A DNA stretch of 42,014 nucleotides from Candidatus Poribacteria bacterium (lineage in GTDB: Bacteria > Poribacteria > WGA-4E > WGA-3G). Position numbers and translations under genes: made by a program. The DNA is taken from NCBI GenBank assembly GCA_022821965.1, contig JAJECN010000003.1:1-42014 (forward strand), read 5' to 3'. Positions 17,359 through 26,900 of this stretch are shown piece by piece. Numbering within the stretch: position 1 is the stretch's first letter; every line of letters starts with the position of its first letter. The notes beneath the pieces were generated by a model that was not told the DNA's origin, searched no databases, and saw nothing but the letters and a program-made list of their open reading frames with translations.

Positions 17359-18669
17359 TTGTCTAAACAGGAACGCACCCCAATAAAGTCTACGATAGAT
17401 CGCCAGCGGGAAACCAATGAGCCGACCGGTTATACTGGAAAATCGGTCGGCTATCTTCAACTCATGCGACAGAATCCGAACTTCCGCTGGCTCTGGGGTG
17501 GACAAGTTGTCAGTCTGCTTGGAGATTGGTTTAACCTTATCGCCTCTGCGATATTGATTGCAGAGTTGACGGGGTCTGGTCTCGCAGTGGGTGTTCTGTT
17601 TACAATTCGGATGTTGGCACCGTTTGTCGTCGCTCCAATCGCGGGGATATGTGCTGACAGCTACAATCGGAAGCATCTGTTAATCATCACGGATCTCGTG
17701 CGTGCCGTTGTCGTTCTTGGGTTTCTCTTCGTCCAAGACGCAAACGATATCTGGTTACTTTACACCCTCACGGTCCTTCTGTTTGGTGTAAGTGGTTTCT
17801 TCAGTCCCGCACGGAGTGCGATCCTACCAGACATTACCTCCCCACAAGAACTCGGCACCGCTAATACGCTTGGTGCTGCGACTTGGTCGGTCATGCTCGC
17901 TGTCGGTGCCGCCATCGGTGGTTTAACAACGGGACTCTTTGGTAGCCAGACAGCCTTCGTTATTGACGGATTCACCTTTGCTATTTCAGCAGGACTCCTG
18001 CTTAAGATTAGACTGCCGCGAACATCATCCGAAACGTCAGGAACGCCAGGGCGTGCGAAGGTAACAGTGTTGCGCTATATGCTGCAGCACCCGGATATCC
18101 TCTTCATAGCGATGCATAAGGCAGCGATATCCCTTCTAATGTCTACCGGCATTCAGGTCATACTGGTTGAAATCGCCAAAAATTATTTTGTTATCGGGGT
18201 CGGGGGCGCGCTTAGCTTAGGGGCGATGTACTGTATGAACGGCATCGGCAGTGGCATCGGACCGATTCTCGCCCGACGTTGGACCGGCGACCGAGACAAA
18301 CCACTCAGGATAAGCATTAGTTGGGGCTACCTGATTGCAGCGATCGGCATAGCCATTATCGCGCCCCTTTTTGATTTTGGAACTGTGCTTTTCGGTGGAC
18401 TTATCAGGAGTATCGGAGGTGGAATCGCATGGGTGTTTTCAACGCAATTGCTGCTCCAACGCGCCCCGAACGAGATTCGAGGTCGCATTTTCGGCACTGA
18501 GTTCGCGCTTTTTACACTCATGGGTGGTGCCAGTTCACTAATTATTGGTGCCCTGTTAGATCGGTTTCAAGTAGAGGCTATCTTATGGGGAATGGCAGCA
18601 CTAAACCTTATCCCAGCACTGCTATGGTGGCTGTGGCAGAGACATTACAGTCAGTTGAAACAAGAATAA
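17359..18669 (+). CDS. MFS transporter (MFS_3/exporter-like)
   Basis: The 436-residue protein has about 12 membrane segments. The opening LMRQNPNFRWLWGGQVVSLLGDWFN is typical of the MFS_3 group that includes EntS-like exporters. ADSYNRKHLLIITDLVRA is the loop between helices 2 and 3 (the usual motif A position). The proposed start is a TTG directly after the oxidoreductase stop, with no clear ribosome site. An ATG at 17464 (residue 36) would lose only a hydrophilic leader and is a reasonable alternative. Substrate unknown; the group includes macrolide and siderophore exporters. Proximity to an oxidoreductase gives only weak context. Confidence 0.85.
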   Translation: MSKQERTPIKSTIDRQRETNEPTGYTGKSVGYLQLMRQNPNFRWLWGGQVVSLLGDWFNLIASAILIAELTGSGLAVGVLFTIRMLAPFVVAPIAGICADSYNRKHLLIITDLVRAVVVLGFLFVQDANDIWLLYTLTVLLFGVSGFFSPARSAILPDITSPQELGTANTLGAATWSVMLAVGAAIGGLTTGLFGSQTAFVIDGFTFAISAGLLLKIRLPRTSSETSGTPGRAKVTVLRYMLQHPDILFIAMHKAAISLLMSTGIQVILVEIAKNYFVIGVGGALSLGAMYCMNGIGSGIGPILARRWTGDRDKPLRISISWGYLIAAIGIAIIAPLFDFGTVLFGGLIRSIGGGIAWVFSTQLLLQRAPNEIRGRIFGTEFALFTLMGGASSLIIGALLDRFQVEAILWGMAALNLIPALLWWLWQRHYSQLKQE

Positions 18670-19026
18670 GTGCTTATTTCCGATAGGAGGAAACTTAGCT
18701 ACCTGTCCTCTCTCGGTAGGAGCGATCTCTAAATCGCGATTCCAGGTTTCCAAAATCTGGTTCCTATCCCCTACCAAATGCCTTCTAAAAAATCCAATTT
18801 TTTGTTTTTTCAAATTATGCAAGTTTTCTACCCTAAAATTTCGTCATTAATAATGATAGGGTACGAACCGTATCGCGTCGCGTAATTTTAAGAGACGCTG
18901 CATTTGATTAAGCCTTTTGGCGAATGCAGACACGAACCAATCTGTTCATTATAGTGATTTTTCAAGTTGATGTGTCCTGCCTTTGACGCGGTGGGCTGAG
19001 TTTATAAACATAAGAAGGAAGCACGC
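18670..19026. other. 357-base intergenic region before the sigma/LRR locus
   Basis: No gene is seen. It holds a small palindrome GCGATCTCTAAATCGC (18722-18737) and a run of A/T-rich sequence. A TTATAGTGATTTTTC string (18949-18963) resembles the ends of the short inverted-repeat family in this window. AAGAAGGAAG precedes the ATG at 19027 as ribosome site. I could not assign a promoter with confidence: a TTGACG / TATAAA pair near 18983-19008 has a 14-base spacer, too short for sigma-70. If the sigma factor activates itself, its promoter should lie here. Confidence 0.4.
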
Positions 19027-21660
19027 ATGGAAATAGAAGACGATGCTCAATTGATTCAACATATTTTATCGGGCGATGACTCGGCATTCAATACGTTAGT
19101 CCAAAAGTACCAAAAGGGCATTCACGCGCTCGCGTGGCGGAAGATTGGCGATTTTCATTATGCTGAAGAGATTACCCAAGATACCTTCTTACAAGCATAC
19201 AAAAATCTCTCTACACTCTCGAACCCTGACCAATTTGCGGGATGGCTCTATGTTATTGCCACTCGACTCTGCATTGATTGGCAGCGAAAGCAAAAATTTG
19301 TGCCACAATCTCTGCAGGAGGTGTCTGTGAAAGAAATAGAAGAATCCACGTATGCGCGTTATATATCAGAAAAACAAGAGACAGAATCCAGAGAACGTCG
19401 TTACGAAATCGTCGAAAAAATTTTGAAAAGGCTCCCAGAGAGCGAACGGACGGTTGTCACACTCCACTATCTCGGTGAAATGACAGCAAAGGAAATTGGT
19501 AAGTTCTTGGGGGTTTCTGTAGGGACGATTGATAGTCGTCTCCATCGGGCACGAGAACGTTTGAAAAACAATGAAGAACGCTTGGTTCAAGAAGTGCTTG
19601 AGGACGTACACCTATCGGCGAATGTAAGTCAGAACATTATGCGGGAAGTTGCTGACCTGAAACCGACACCCGATCCGGCGAAAAGCCCTCTGCTACCCTG
19701 GGCAGCTTTAAGCGCGGCAGCAGTTTTCATCGCTTTATTGCTTGGTGGCAGCAATCAATACCTCACGCGTTTTCAACCCCCTTATAGTTTTGAGGCAGCA
19801 TCCCAACCCACAATCGAAATTATTGACGTACCTGCCGTTTTGGAGCTTGATGCAAAACCCGCTGTGCGAAATCAAGCTGGACAAGTTGGCGCGACCGATA
19901 AAACGAATAACGCCGGCTCACAAGGGTCTGAGCAGGTCTCAACATCCAATGCGTTGGCATCTCCAGAGGACGCTGAGGCATGGATGCCAGATCCAAACTT
20001 GCGTGCCGCAGTTCGCGAAGCACTTGGGATCCTGGATGATGCCCCACTGATGCCATTGGACATGGAACGATTGACAGCATTGAATGTCGAAGAGCGTCAG
20101 ATCACAAGTCTCAAAGGGTTGGAATATGCAAAGAACTTAACAGGCGCGCTGTTTGAAGGCAATCCTATCTCAGACATTTCACCCTTAGCAGGTCTCGTCC
20201 AATTGCGAATGCTGAATATGGCGGCCTGTCGGATTTCAAATATTCGTCCGCTGACAAACTTGACGCGCTTGGAGAGCCTTCGCCTCCACCACAATCAAAT
20301 TGAAGACCTTATACCGCTTGCAAATTTAACAAGACTCAGGGATTTGTGGCTGGTTGATAATCAGATTACAGATGTCCATCCACTTGAAAAACTAACACTG
20401 CTGGAGGAATTACGGATTCAAAACAACGGGATTACGGATTATAGTCCAATTGAGACACTCGCCCTTGTCAACTTTCAATATGATGAAAGCTGCAAATCAC
20501 CGGGACTTCCAATTCAAGCGCGAATCCAAAACCGGAGTTTTCCTTCTATTTTCAATGCATGGGGGGATATATCAAACCGACCTGCATTACCATACGAAGC
20601 CCGATTGGCACATCACGATCTATCTTGGAGTCCTGAGTTTGGGCTCCGCTTCCGAAGAACAGGTCGGGAATTTCAGATAGTTGGCAGCTTCATGGAATCC
20701 CTGAAACGGCGTGATACTTTGATCAAGATGAACTCAGATAAGATTTCCATTCTTGAGATTCGGATGAGGGGCGCGGATCCTGATTCACCCTTTTACAAAG
20801 TTACGTATACGGATGATTTTCCCTGGATAAGAGATGCAGCGGGAGACATGGTTTCCGGTAGTGATTTGCATAGAGAGTTCTTAATCGATTTTACACATCC
20901 TGACGTGCAGGACATAATTGTTCAACAGGCACTTGCTGTTAAAAAGTGTGGACTTTACGACGGTATTTTTTTTAGCTGGTGGAACGAGGATGGTCCAGTT
21001 CTTAACGGATATCGGACATCTGAAGCAGAGCAACAGGCGCGATCGTTGATTTTGGAAGGTATCCGTGATGAGGTTGGAGACGATTTCCTAATAATCGTCA
21101 ATTCGGGATGTCGTAAACCAATGCAGGCAGCACCTTACATTAATGGACTCTTTATGCAAACAGACCGTGATCACACGAGGGGTTACAGTTACGAAGGATT
21201 AATGGAGATCGAAAGCACGCTATCTTGGGCAGAGGAAAACCTCCGTTCACCACAGGTCAATTGTCTCGAAGGTCGGGGCGTTGAAACCGAAGCTCTTGAT
21301 AGTCCAACGAATCTCCGCTGGATGCGTGTGTTTACGACAATGGGACTGACACACTCCAACGGATATGTGCTGTACATCACAAATAATCGCGATATCTATT
21401 GGGCAGACTTCTGGGATGCGCCTCTGGGCAAACCTGTTGGCGAGAAGGCACAACTGTACAAAAACCTCGATGGGCTATTTATCCGCGAGTTCACCAACGG
21501 CTGGGTAGTCTACAATCGGAGCGGACAGGCACAGGTCATAGCGTTACCGGAGGTCACAGCGGGAGTCGGGAGCCGTATCACGGCAGGTTCGCACACCGTC
21601 CCGGATTTAGATGGTGAGGTTTTCTTAAAAAAGACGATAGACAACTCACAAAGGAGATAA
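19027..21660 (+). CDS. ECF sigma factor fused to a membrane helix, LRRs and a glycosidase-like domain
   Basis: This 877-residue protein starts as a complete ECF sigma factor. Region 2 covers about 5-92 (AEEITQDTFLQAYKNL, WLYVIATRLCIDWQRKQ). Region 4 covers about 124-180 (ERTVVTLHYLGEMTAKEIGKFLG and a DNA-reading helix ending RLHRARERLK). A linker leads to one hydrophobic helix at about 222-241. Beyond it lie a low-complexity part, about six leucine-rich repeats (320-485) and a C-terminal domain (about 500-870) with YDGIFFSWWNED, reminiscent of putative glycoside hydrolases. By topology the sigma domain is cytoplasmic and the rest extracytoplasmic. No separate anti-sigma gene is adjacent. The ORF is continuous, so no frameshift explains the fusion. 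The role of the C-terminal domain is uncertain. Confidence 0.88.
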   Translation: MEIEDDAQLIQHILSGDDSAFNTLVQKYQKGIHALAWRKIGDFHYAEEITQDTFLQAYKNLSTLSNPDQFAGWLYVIATRLCIDWQRKQKFVPQSLQEVSVKEIEESTYARYISEKQETESRERRYEIVEKILKRLPESERTVVTLHYLGEMTAKEIGKFLGVSVGTIDSRLHRARERLKNNEERLVQEVLEDVHLSANVSQNIMREVADLKPTPDPAKSPLLPWAALSAAAVFIALLLGGSNQYLTRFQPPYSFEAASQPTIEIIDVPAVLELDAKPAVRNQAGQVGATDKTNNAGSQGSEQVSTSNALASPEDAEAWMPDPNLRAAVREALGILDDAPLMPLDMERLTALNVEERQITSLKGLEYAKNLTGALFEGNPISDISPLAGLVQLRMLNMAACRISNIRPLTNLTRLESLRLHHNQIEDLIPLANLTRLRDLWLVDNQITDVHPLEKLTLLEELRIQNNGITDYSPIETLALVNFQYDESCKSPGLPIQARIQNRSFPSIFNAWGDISNRPALPYEARLAHHDLSWSPEFGLRFRRTGREFQIVGSFMESLKRRDTLIKMNSDKISILEIRMRGADPDSPFYKVTYTDDFPWIRDAAGDMVSGSDLHREFLIDFTHPDVQDIIVQQALAVKKCGLYDGIFFSWWNEDGPVLNGYRTSEAEQQARSLILEGIRDEVGDDFLIIVNSGCRKPMQAAPYINGLFMQTDRDHTRGYSYEGLMEIESTLSWAEENLRSPQVNCLEGRGVETEALDSPTNLRWMRVFTTMGLTHSNGYVLYITNNRDIYWADFWDAPLGKPVGEKAQLYKNLDGLFIREFTNGWVVYNRSGQAQVIALPEVTAGVGSRITAGSHTVPDLDGEVFLKKTIDNSQRR

Positions 21661-21666
21661 AACGAA

Positions 21667-23946
21667 ATGCGACTCGCTAAAAAGCGACCCATTTTCATTA
21701 GCACACTCACACTTTATGCTGTGCTTTTCTTGATTCCACTGACGACAGTGGCACAAACTGTTAGTATTCCCGATGCGAACCTTCGCAACGCGATTAATAA
21801 GGCACTTGACAAGGTGCCGAATGCCCCGATTACTGTGGAAAATATGCGAGCACTCAGGGAACTTCGGGTAGAAAACAGAGATATTCAGAATTTGAAGGGA
21901 CTCGAAGCTGCCACAAACCTTGAGTTCCTTCGGATTAATGGCAATTCGATATCCGACCTATCGCCGCTTGTAGGATTGATCAAACTGCGCGACGTGAATA
22001 TACGACATAACAACATATCTGACATATCACCTCTCTCAGGATTAATCGGCTTGACTTGGTTAGATATTAGTCTTAACCAGATAACTGATATATCCCCGGT
22101 CGCAGGATTGAAGAACTTACGGGGGATAAGTGTTGGTGAGAACCACGTAGTACTCGACTTATCACCGCTTGCAAATTTAATAAAGCTTGAATCGGTTGAC
22201 ATGAGTGAGAATGATATTGCGGATCTCACGCCGCTCTCGGGATTAATCAACTTACAGCATTTTAAATCTTGGGGGACCGTTATACTTAATCTGAACTCTT
22301 TGGCAGAATTACCAAAACTACGGAGGATAGATATTTGTGGCGGTGAATTGTCGGATATCTCTGCTTTGGGGAGGATAACAGGTTTGCGAGTGCTCTATCT
22401 CGCAGGGAACGATATATCAGACATCTCGGCGTTGGCGCATTTAAAGGGGTTGACACGCCTGAGTCTTAACCACAACGCGGTCTCCGATCTGTCTCCGCTT
22501 GAGGGATTAAAAGGGTTGACGTGGATAGACCTCCGCGACAATCACATCTCAGATGTTTCTCCACTCGGAACATTAGATAACCTAACATGGGCTGACCTCG
22601 CTGACAATAAAATAACGGATGTGTCCGCACTGACTGCTTTGCGAAACTTGACGTGGATGAGCCTTGGTGGCAATACAATAACAGACGCGTCGACTTTAGA
22701 AAGATTTTCTGCGACGACTACTATCTTGTACTCGGATTTTGTGAGTTCGCTGCTGCCGCCAGCGGGTTTGAAAATAGAGGGACCTTGGCTATGGGCAGTT
22801 GTGCCGGGGACGAGTGTTGGCGACATAGACCTACTTTCAAAAGCGAGCGGGGGTGCCGCAACGGAGGTGAAAGTCTCCACTTTTGGGGCGAAAGAGGGTA
22901 AGGCGGTTGGCGATAGGAAGTGGAGCGAGTGGACGGCTCACACACTCTCATCTACAAGTGCCAACAATATCGACGAAATGGCAGCGGATCTCGGTTGGGA
23001 CATAAGAGCGGAGGGATATAAGCATGTCGTTTACGGTTGTGTCACGTTAAATGCGCCGCGTCAACAGGACACTACGATGCTCGTCGGCAGCAATGACGGG
23101 GTTAAGGTTTGGCTCAACGGCGAATTGGTTCACTACAATCCTGTCATCCGATGGGCAGATGATTATCAGGACGCATTCCGTGTCACGTTGAAGCAGGGCG
23201 CGAATGTGTTATTGGTCGCTATTGACAACCGCAACAATGATGGTGGGTTTAGCGGTTTCTTTGGTTTTGCCGAAGACGCAGATTATACAGTGAATCACCC
23301 GGACAAAGAAATCAATATAGAAGCAGCCGATTCTGATGTAAACCGAGATGGGATCACAAATGTTTTGGACCTCATTTTGGTCGGGCAGGACTTCGGGAAC
23401 GAGAATGCTGCCAACGCACGGACAGACGTAAACGGCGACGGAGTCGTGGATGTCCGAGACCTCGTCCTCGTCGCAGGCGCGTTCGGAAACTCCGCAGCCG
23501 CACCTGCCACCGGATATCAAGACCTGAAGGGCACGCTGACCCGGGCTCAGGTGGAGCAGTGGTTAACGCAAGCACGGCAACTTAACCCCACAGATGTCAG
23601 CTCTCAGCGCGGCATCCGTTTCCTGGAGCAGCTCCTACTAACATTGACACCGCAAGAGACGGCACTCCTCGCGAACTACCCGAATCCGTTTAACCCGGAG
23701 ACGTGGATACCGTATCAACTCGCTAAATCTGCTGAAGTCAAACTGTGTATCTATGCGACAAATGGGGCATTGGTGCGGACGTTGGACATCGGACATCAGG
23801 CCGCGGGAGGTTATCAGGAGCGGAGCCGCGCGGCGTATTGGGATGGTAAAAACAGGGAAGGTGAACCCGTTGCCAGTGGTGTCTATTTCTACACCCTCAC
23901 TGCGGGTGATTTCACGGCTATCCGAAAAATGATCATAAGGAAGTGA
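21667..23946 (+). CDS. Secreted LRR protein with dockerin and C-terminal sorting-like domain
   Basis: Six bases separate this 759-residue gene from the sigma-fusion stop, and its AAGGAGATAA ribosome site overlaps that stop. A signal peptide (about 1-29, ending TTVAQ) is followed by some 14 repeats of about 22 residues with the DISPL/DLSPL pattern (about 30-360). Next is a beta-sandwich region at about 375-545 (TTMLVGSNDGVKVWLNGELV). Then come two dockerin type I calcium loops, DVNRDGITNVLDLI at about 557 and DVNGDGVVDVRDLV at about 587. The end (about 668-759) has NYPNPFNPETWIPYQL and resembles FlgD/type-IX-sorting Ig-like domains. The dockerin implies binding to a cohesin, and one is encoded next door. 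The role is structural or adhesive by inference. Confidence 0.9.
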   Translation: MRLAKKRPIFISTLTLYAVLFLIPLTTVAQTVSIPDANLRNAINKALDKVPNAPITVENMRALRELRVENRDIQNLKGLEAATNLEFLRINGNSISDLSPLVGLIKLRDVNIRHNNISDISPLSGLIGLTWLDISLNQITDISPVAGLKNLRGISVGENHVVLDLSPLANLIKLESVDMSENDIADLTPLSGLINLQHFKSWGTVILNLNSLAELPKLRRIDICGGELSDISALGRITGLRVLYLAGNDISDISALAHLKGLTRLSLNHNAVSDLSPLEGLKGLTWIDLRDNHISDVSPLGTLDNLTWADLADNKITDVSALTALRNLTWMSLGGNTITDASTLERFSATTTILYSDFVSSLLPPAGLKIEGPWLWAVVPGTSVGDIDLLSKASGGAATEVKVSTFGAKEGKAVGDRKWSEWTAHTLSSTSANNIDEMAADLGWDIRAEGYKHVVYGCVTLNAPRQQDTTMLVGSNDGVKVWLNGELVHYNPVIRWADDYQDAFRVTLKQGANVLLVAIDNRNNDGGFSGFFGFAEDADYTVNHPDKEINIEAADSDVNRDGITNVLDLILVGQDFGNENAANARTDVNGDGVVDVRDLVLVAGAFGNSAAAPATGYQDLKGTLTRAQVEQWLTQARQLNPTDVSSQRGIRFLEQLLLTLTPQETALLANYPNPFNPETWIPYQLAKSAEVKLCIYATNGALVRTLDIGHQAAGGYQERSRAAYWDGKNREGEPVASGVYFYTLTAGDFTAIRKMIIRK

Positions 23947-23953
23947 TATCAGC

Positions 23954-26900
23954 ATGAAAATTGTCAAATACCTTTCTCTGATAATCTTGATGTCCATCGG
24001 ATTAGGATTTGGAAGGGTATCCGCCCAGCAGAATCTTGCGCAAGAGGCGTATGCTATCTTTCAACAGAACTGTCTCAACTGCCACGGCCCCAGCGGTGCT
24101 TTTAGACACGACCTTCTGATTGAATCGGCAGCAGACTTAATTGCTTCTGGGTCGGTCGTCCAAGGAAAACCTGATGAATCCGAACTCTATACACGGCTCC
24201 TTGAAACCGATCCGGCAAAACGGATGCCCCTTGGACAACCTCAACCGCTGCCCGTAACCGTGATCCAAAAGATTGAACAATGGATTCAAGCAGGGGCACC
24301 GAGTTGGGAGAGTCAGCACGATATCAGTTTCATTACGACCGATACGATGCTCACGGCTATCCAGCGGCATCTGGAAACACTGGATCTCTTCGATCGTCCC
24401 TACGCCCGTTATTTTACAATGACGCACCTCTATAACGCTGGTGAAAGCCCAGAAACACTTGGTGATTATAGGGCTGCGCTCTCAAAACTGGTGAATAGTC
24501 TCTCTTGGGGGTTTGAGATTATCCAGCCACAACCTCTTGGTGAGCAAGAGACAATCTTTTACATTGACCTACGCGATTATGAGTGGGATAGGGATAACAT
24601 CGATGCCTGGACACAACTTGAGAATGTTTATCCTTATGGCATCGAATATGATGCCGAGACGCAAGCCGGTCTCCACGAGAAACTAACGACCCTCCGCGAA
24701 GAAATGGCGTGTGAAGTGCCGTTTATCCACGTGGATTGGTTTCTTGCGACTGCCTCACTGCCGCCGCTGTATCACGACATTCTGGATCTGCCAACAACCG
24801 ATCGTGAACTTGAGCGGCAGTTGGGGATAAATGTTGCCCGGAACCTCCAGAGGGCACGGGCATGGCGTGCGGGGTTCAAAGAGTCAGGTGTGTCACGCCA
24901 CAATCGCGTTGTGGAACGACACACGTCTCGGTATGGTGCGTATTGGAAAAGTTACGACTTCGCGGGAAGTGCGGAAATACAGAATGTCTTTATCTATCCA
25001 CTTGACTTTAGACATGATGGCGGTGAGATCGTTTTCAATCTCCCCAACGGTTTACAAGCGTACTATATCACGGATGCCTCCGGGAATCGGATAGACGCGG
25101 CACCGACAGACATCGTTTCCAACCCGGCGGCGAGCGATCCTACTGTGCGGACAGGTGTATCGTGCATCGGTTGCCACGCAAAGGGGATACAACTGTTTGA
25201 GGATGAGGTGCGTGCTGAGATTGAGGAAACGGTAAACCCTGCTTATGACAAGGATCAGGCGTTGCGTTTGTATGTTCCCCAAGCCGTGATGGACGAGTAC
25301 TTGCATGACGATACGCAACATTTCAAGGCTGCACTTGAAGCGACGGGTAATGTGTTTGATCGTTTAGGAAAAGAGCTGGTTGAGCGTTTTTATGACGTGT
25401 TTCAAGATAGACCCCTTGACGCGTCTCACGCTGCGGCGGCTTTAGGCTTAGAAGCAGAAGTGCTGCGTGCCAAGATAAAGGAAAACCCAAGTTTACAGAA
25501 CTTAGGACTGGTGAGTCTGCTGATTGATGAGGGCTATGTGAAGCGTGACGCGTGGACCTCCAGCTTTAAGGCAGTTGTTGCTTGCTTATATGGTGGTGAT
25601 TGCGTGGTACCCGAGACACCCGTTTCCACGTTGAACCCAACGCTGTTTTCTGATCTGATTCCTGACGCGAACCTGCATGTAGTGATTGCCGAAGCACTCG
25701 GTAAGGCACCGGATGACGCAATTACGAAGGTGGACCTCGCGAGGTTAACGCGGCTTGAAGCCGATGGAGCCGGCATAACCGATTTGACGGGACTTGCGTA
25801 TGCGACGAAGTTGGAACGGATAGTGTTGCGGCACAATGCGATATCGGATTTATCGCCATTGGCGGACTTGATAAGCCTGCATGACATCCATTTGGCCGGG
25901 AATCGGATAACCAATGTCTCGCCCCTTGCGCGCTTGTTTAATGTGCGCCAGCTCGGGCTTGAGGAGAACATCATTACTGATTTATCGCCACTGAAAGGGT
26001 TAGTGCGGTTGAGATGGATAGGGATTGATGGCAATCCTATCTCTGATATTTCGCCGCTTGCCGGCATACTTAGTTTGAGAGACCTCAATGCTACACGCAC
26101 TGCTATTTCAGATTTCTCTCCATTGGCAAAGTTGCTCAGACTCCAAAAGATAGCATTTGGCGATGATAAGTCGCTAACAACACTTCCATCTCTGCAAGGA
26201 TTAAAAGCACTGAGAGAATTGGAAATTAGGCACTGTGGTATCTCGGATATCTCCGGCTTAGCGGAGTTAGCGCAATTGACATCGTTAGTGCTCAACGATA
26301 ACTTGATAGAAGATGTATCGCCCTTGACGGGGTTAACAGGTTTGACCGATTTGCACCTTGTGTCTAACCTTATATCGGACGTATCACCCCTCGCAAAGTT
26401 AGCAAATTTGAAATTGTTGAATCTCAGCAACAACGTCGTCTCAGATGTGTCGTCCCTGGCGGGGTTAACTCGCTTGGAACACCTTGATCTCTACAACAAC
26501 GCGATATCGGATTTTTCACCATTAGAAAAATTATCTGAGAAAACCTCTATCTTCTCGGCTGATAACCCAGGGTTCCCCATAGGGGGTCCGAAAATAACAG
26601 GTCCGTGGTTGTGGGTGATAGTGCCAGGAGAAGGTTTTTATGAGGACAGGGATTTGCTTGCGCGAGCAAGCGGCGGAAAAGTGACAACGTTGAAAGTTGC
26701 GACCGATGGCGTAACGGCGGGAGCTCCCGTCGGCAGTCGCGTGTGGACCTCCCATAAAATCGATCCCGTACATGGTAACAATATCAATAAAATGCTGGAT
26801 GCCCTCGGTGCCGAAACAGATGGTGAGAGAACAGACCAAGTAGTGTATGGCTCTATTATTTTGGATGTGAACCAGGAACAACGGACGACAATGCTGGCGG

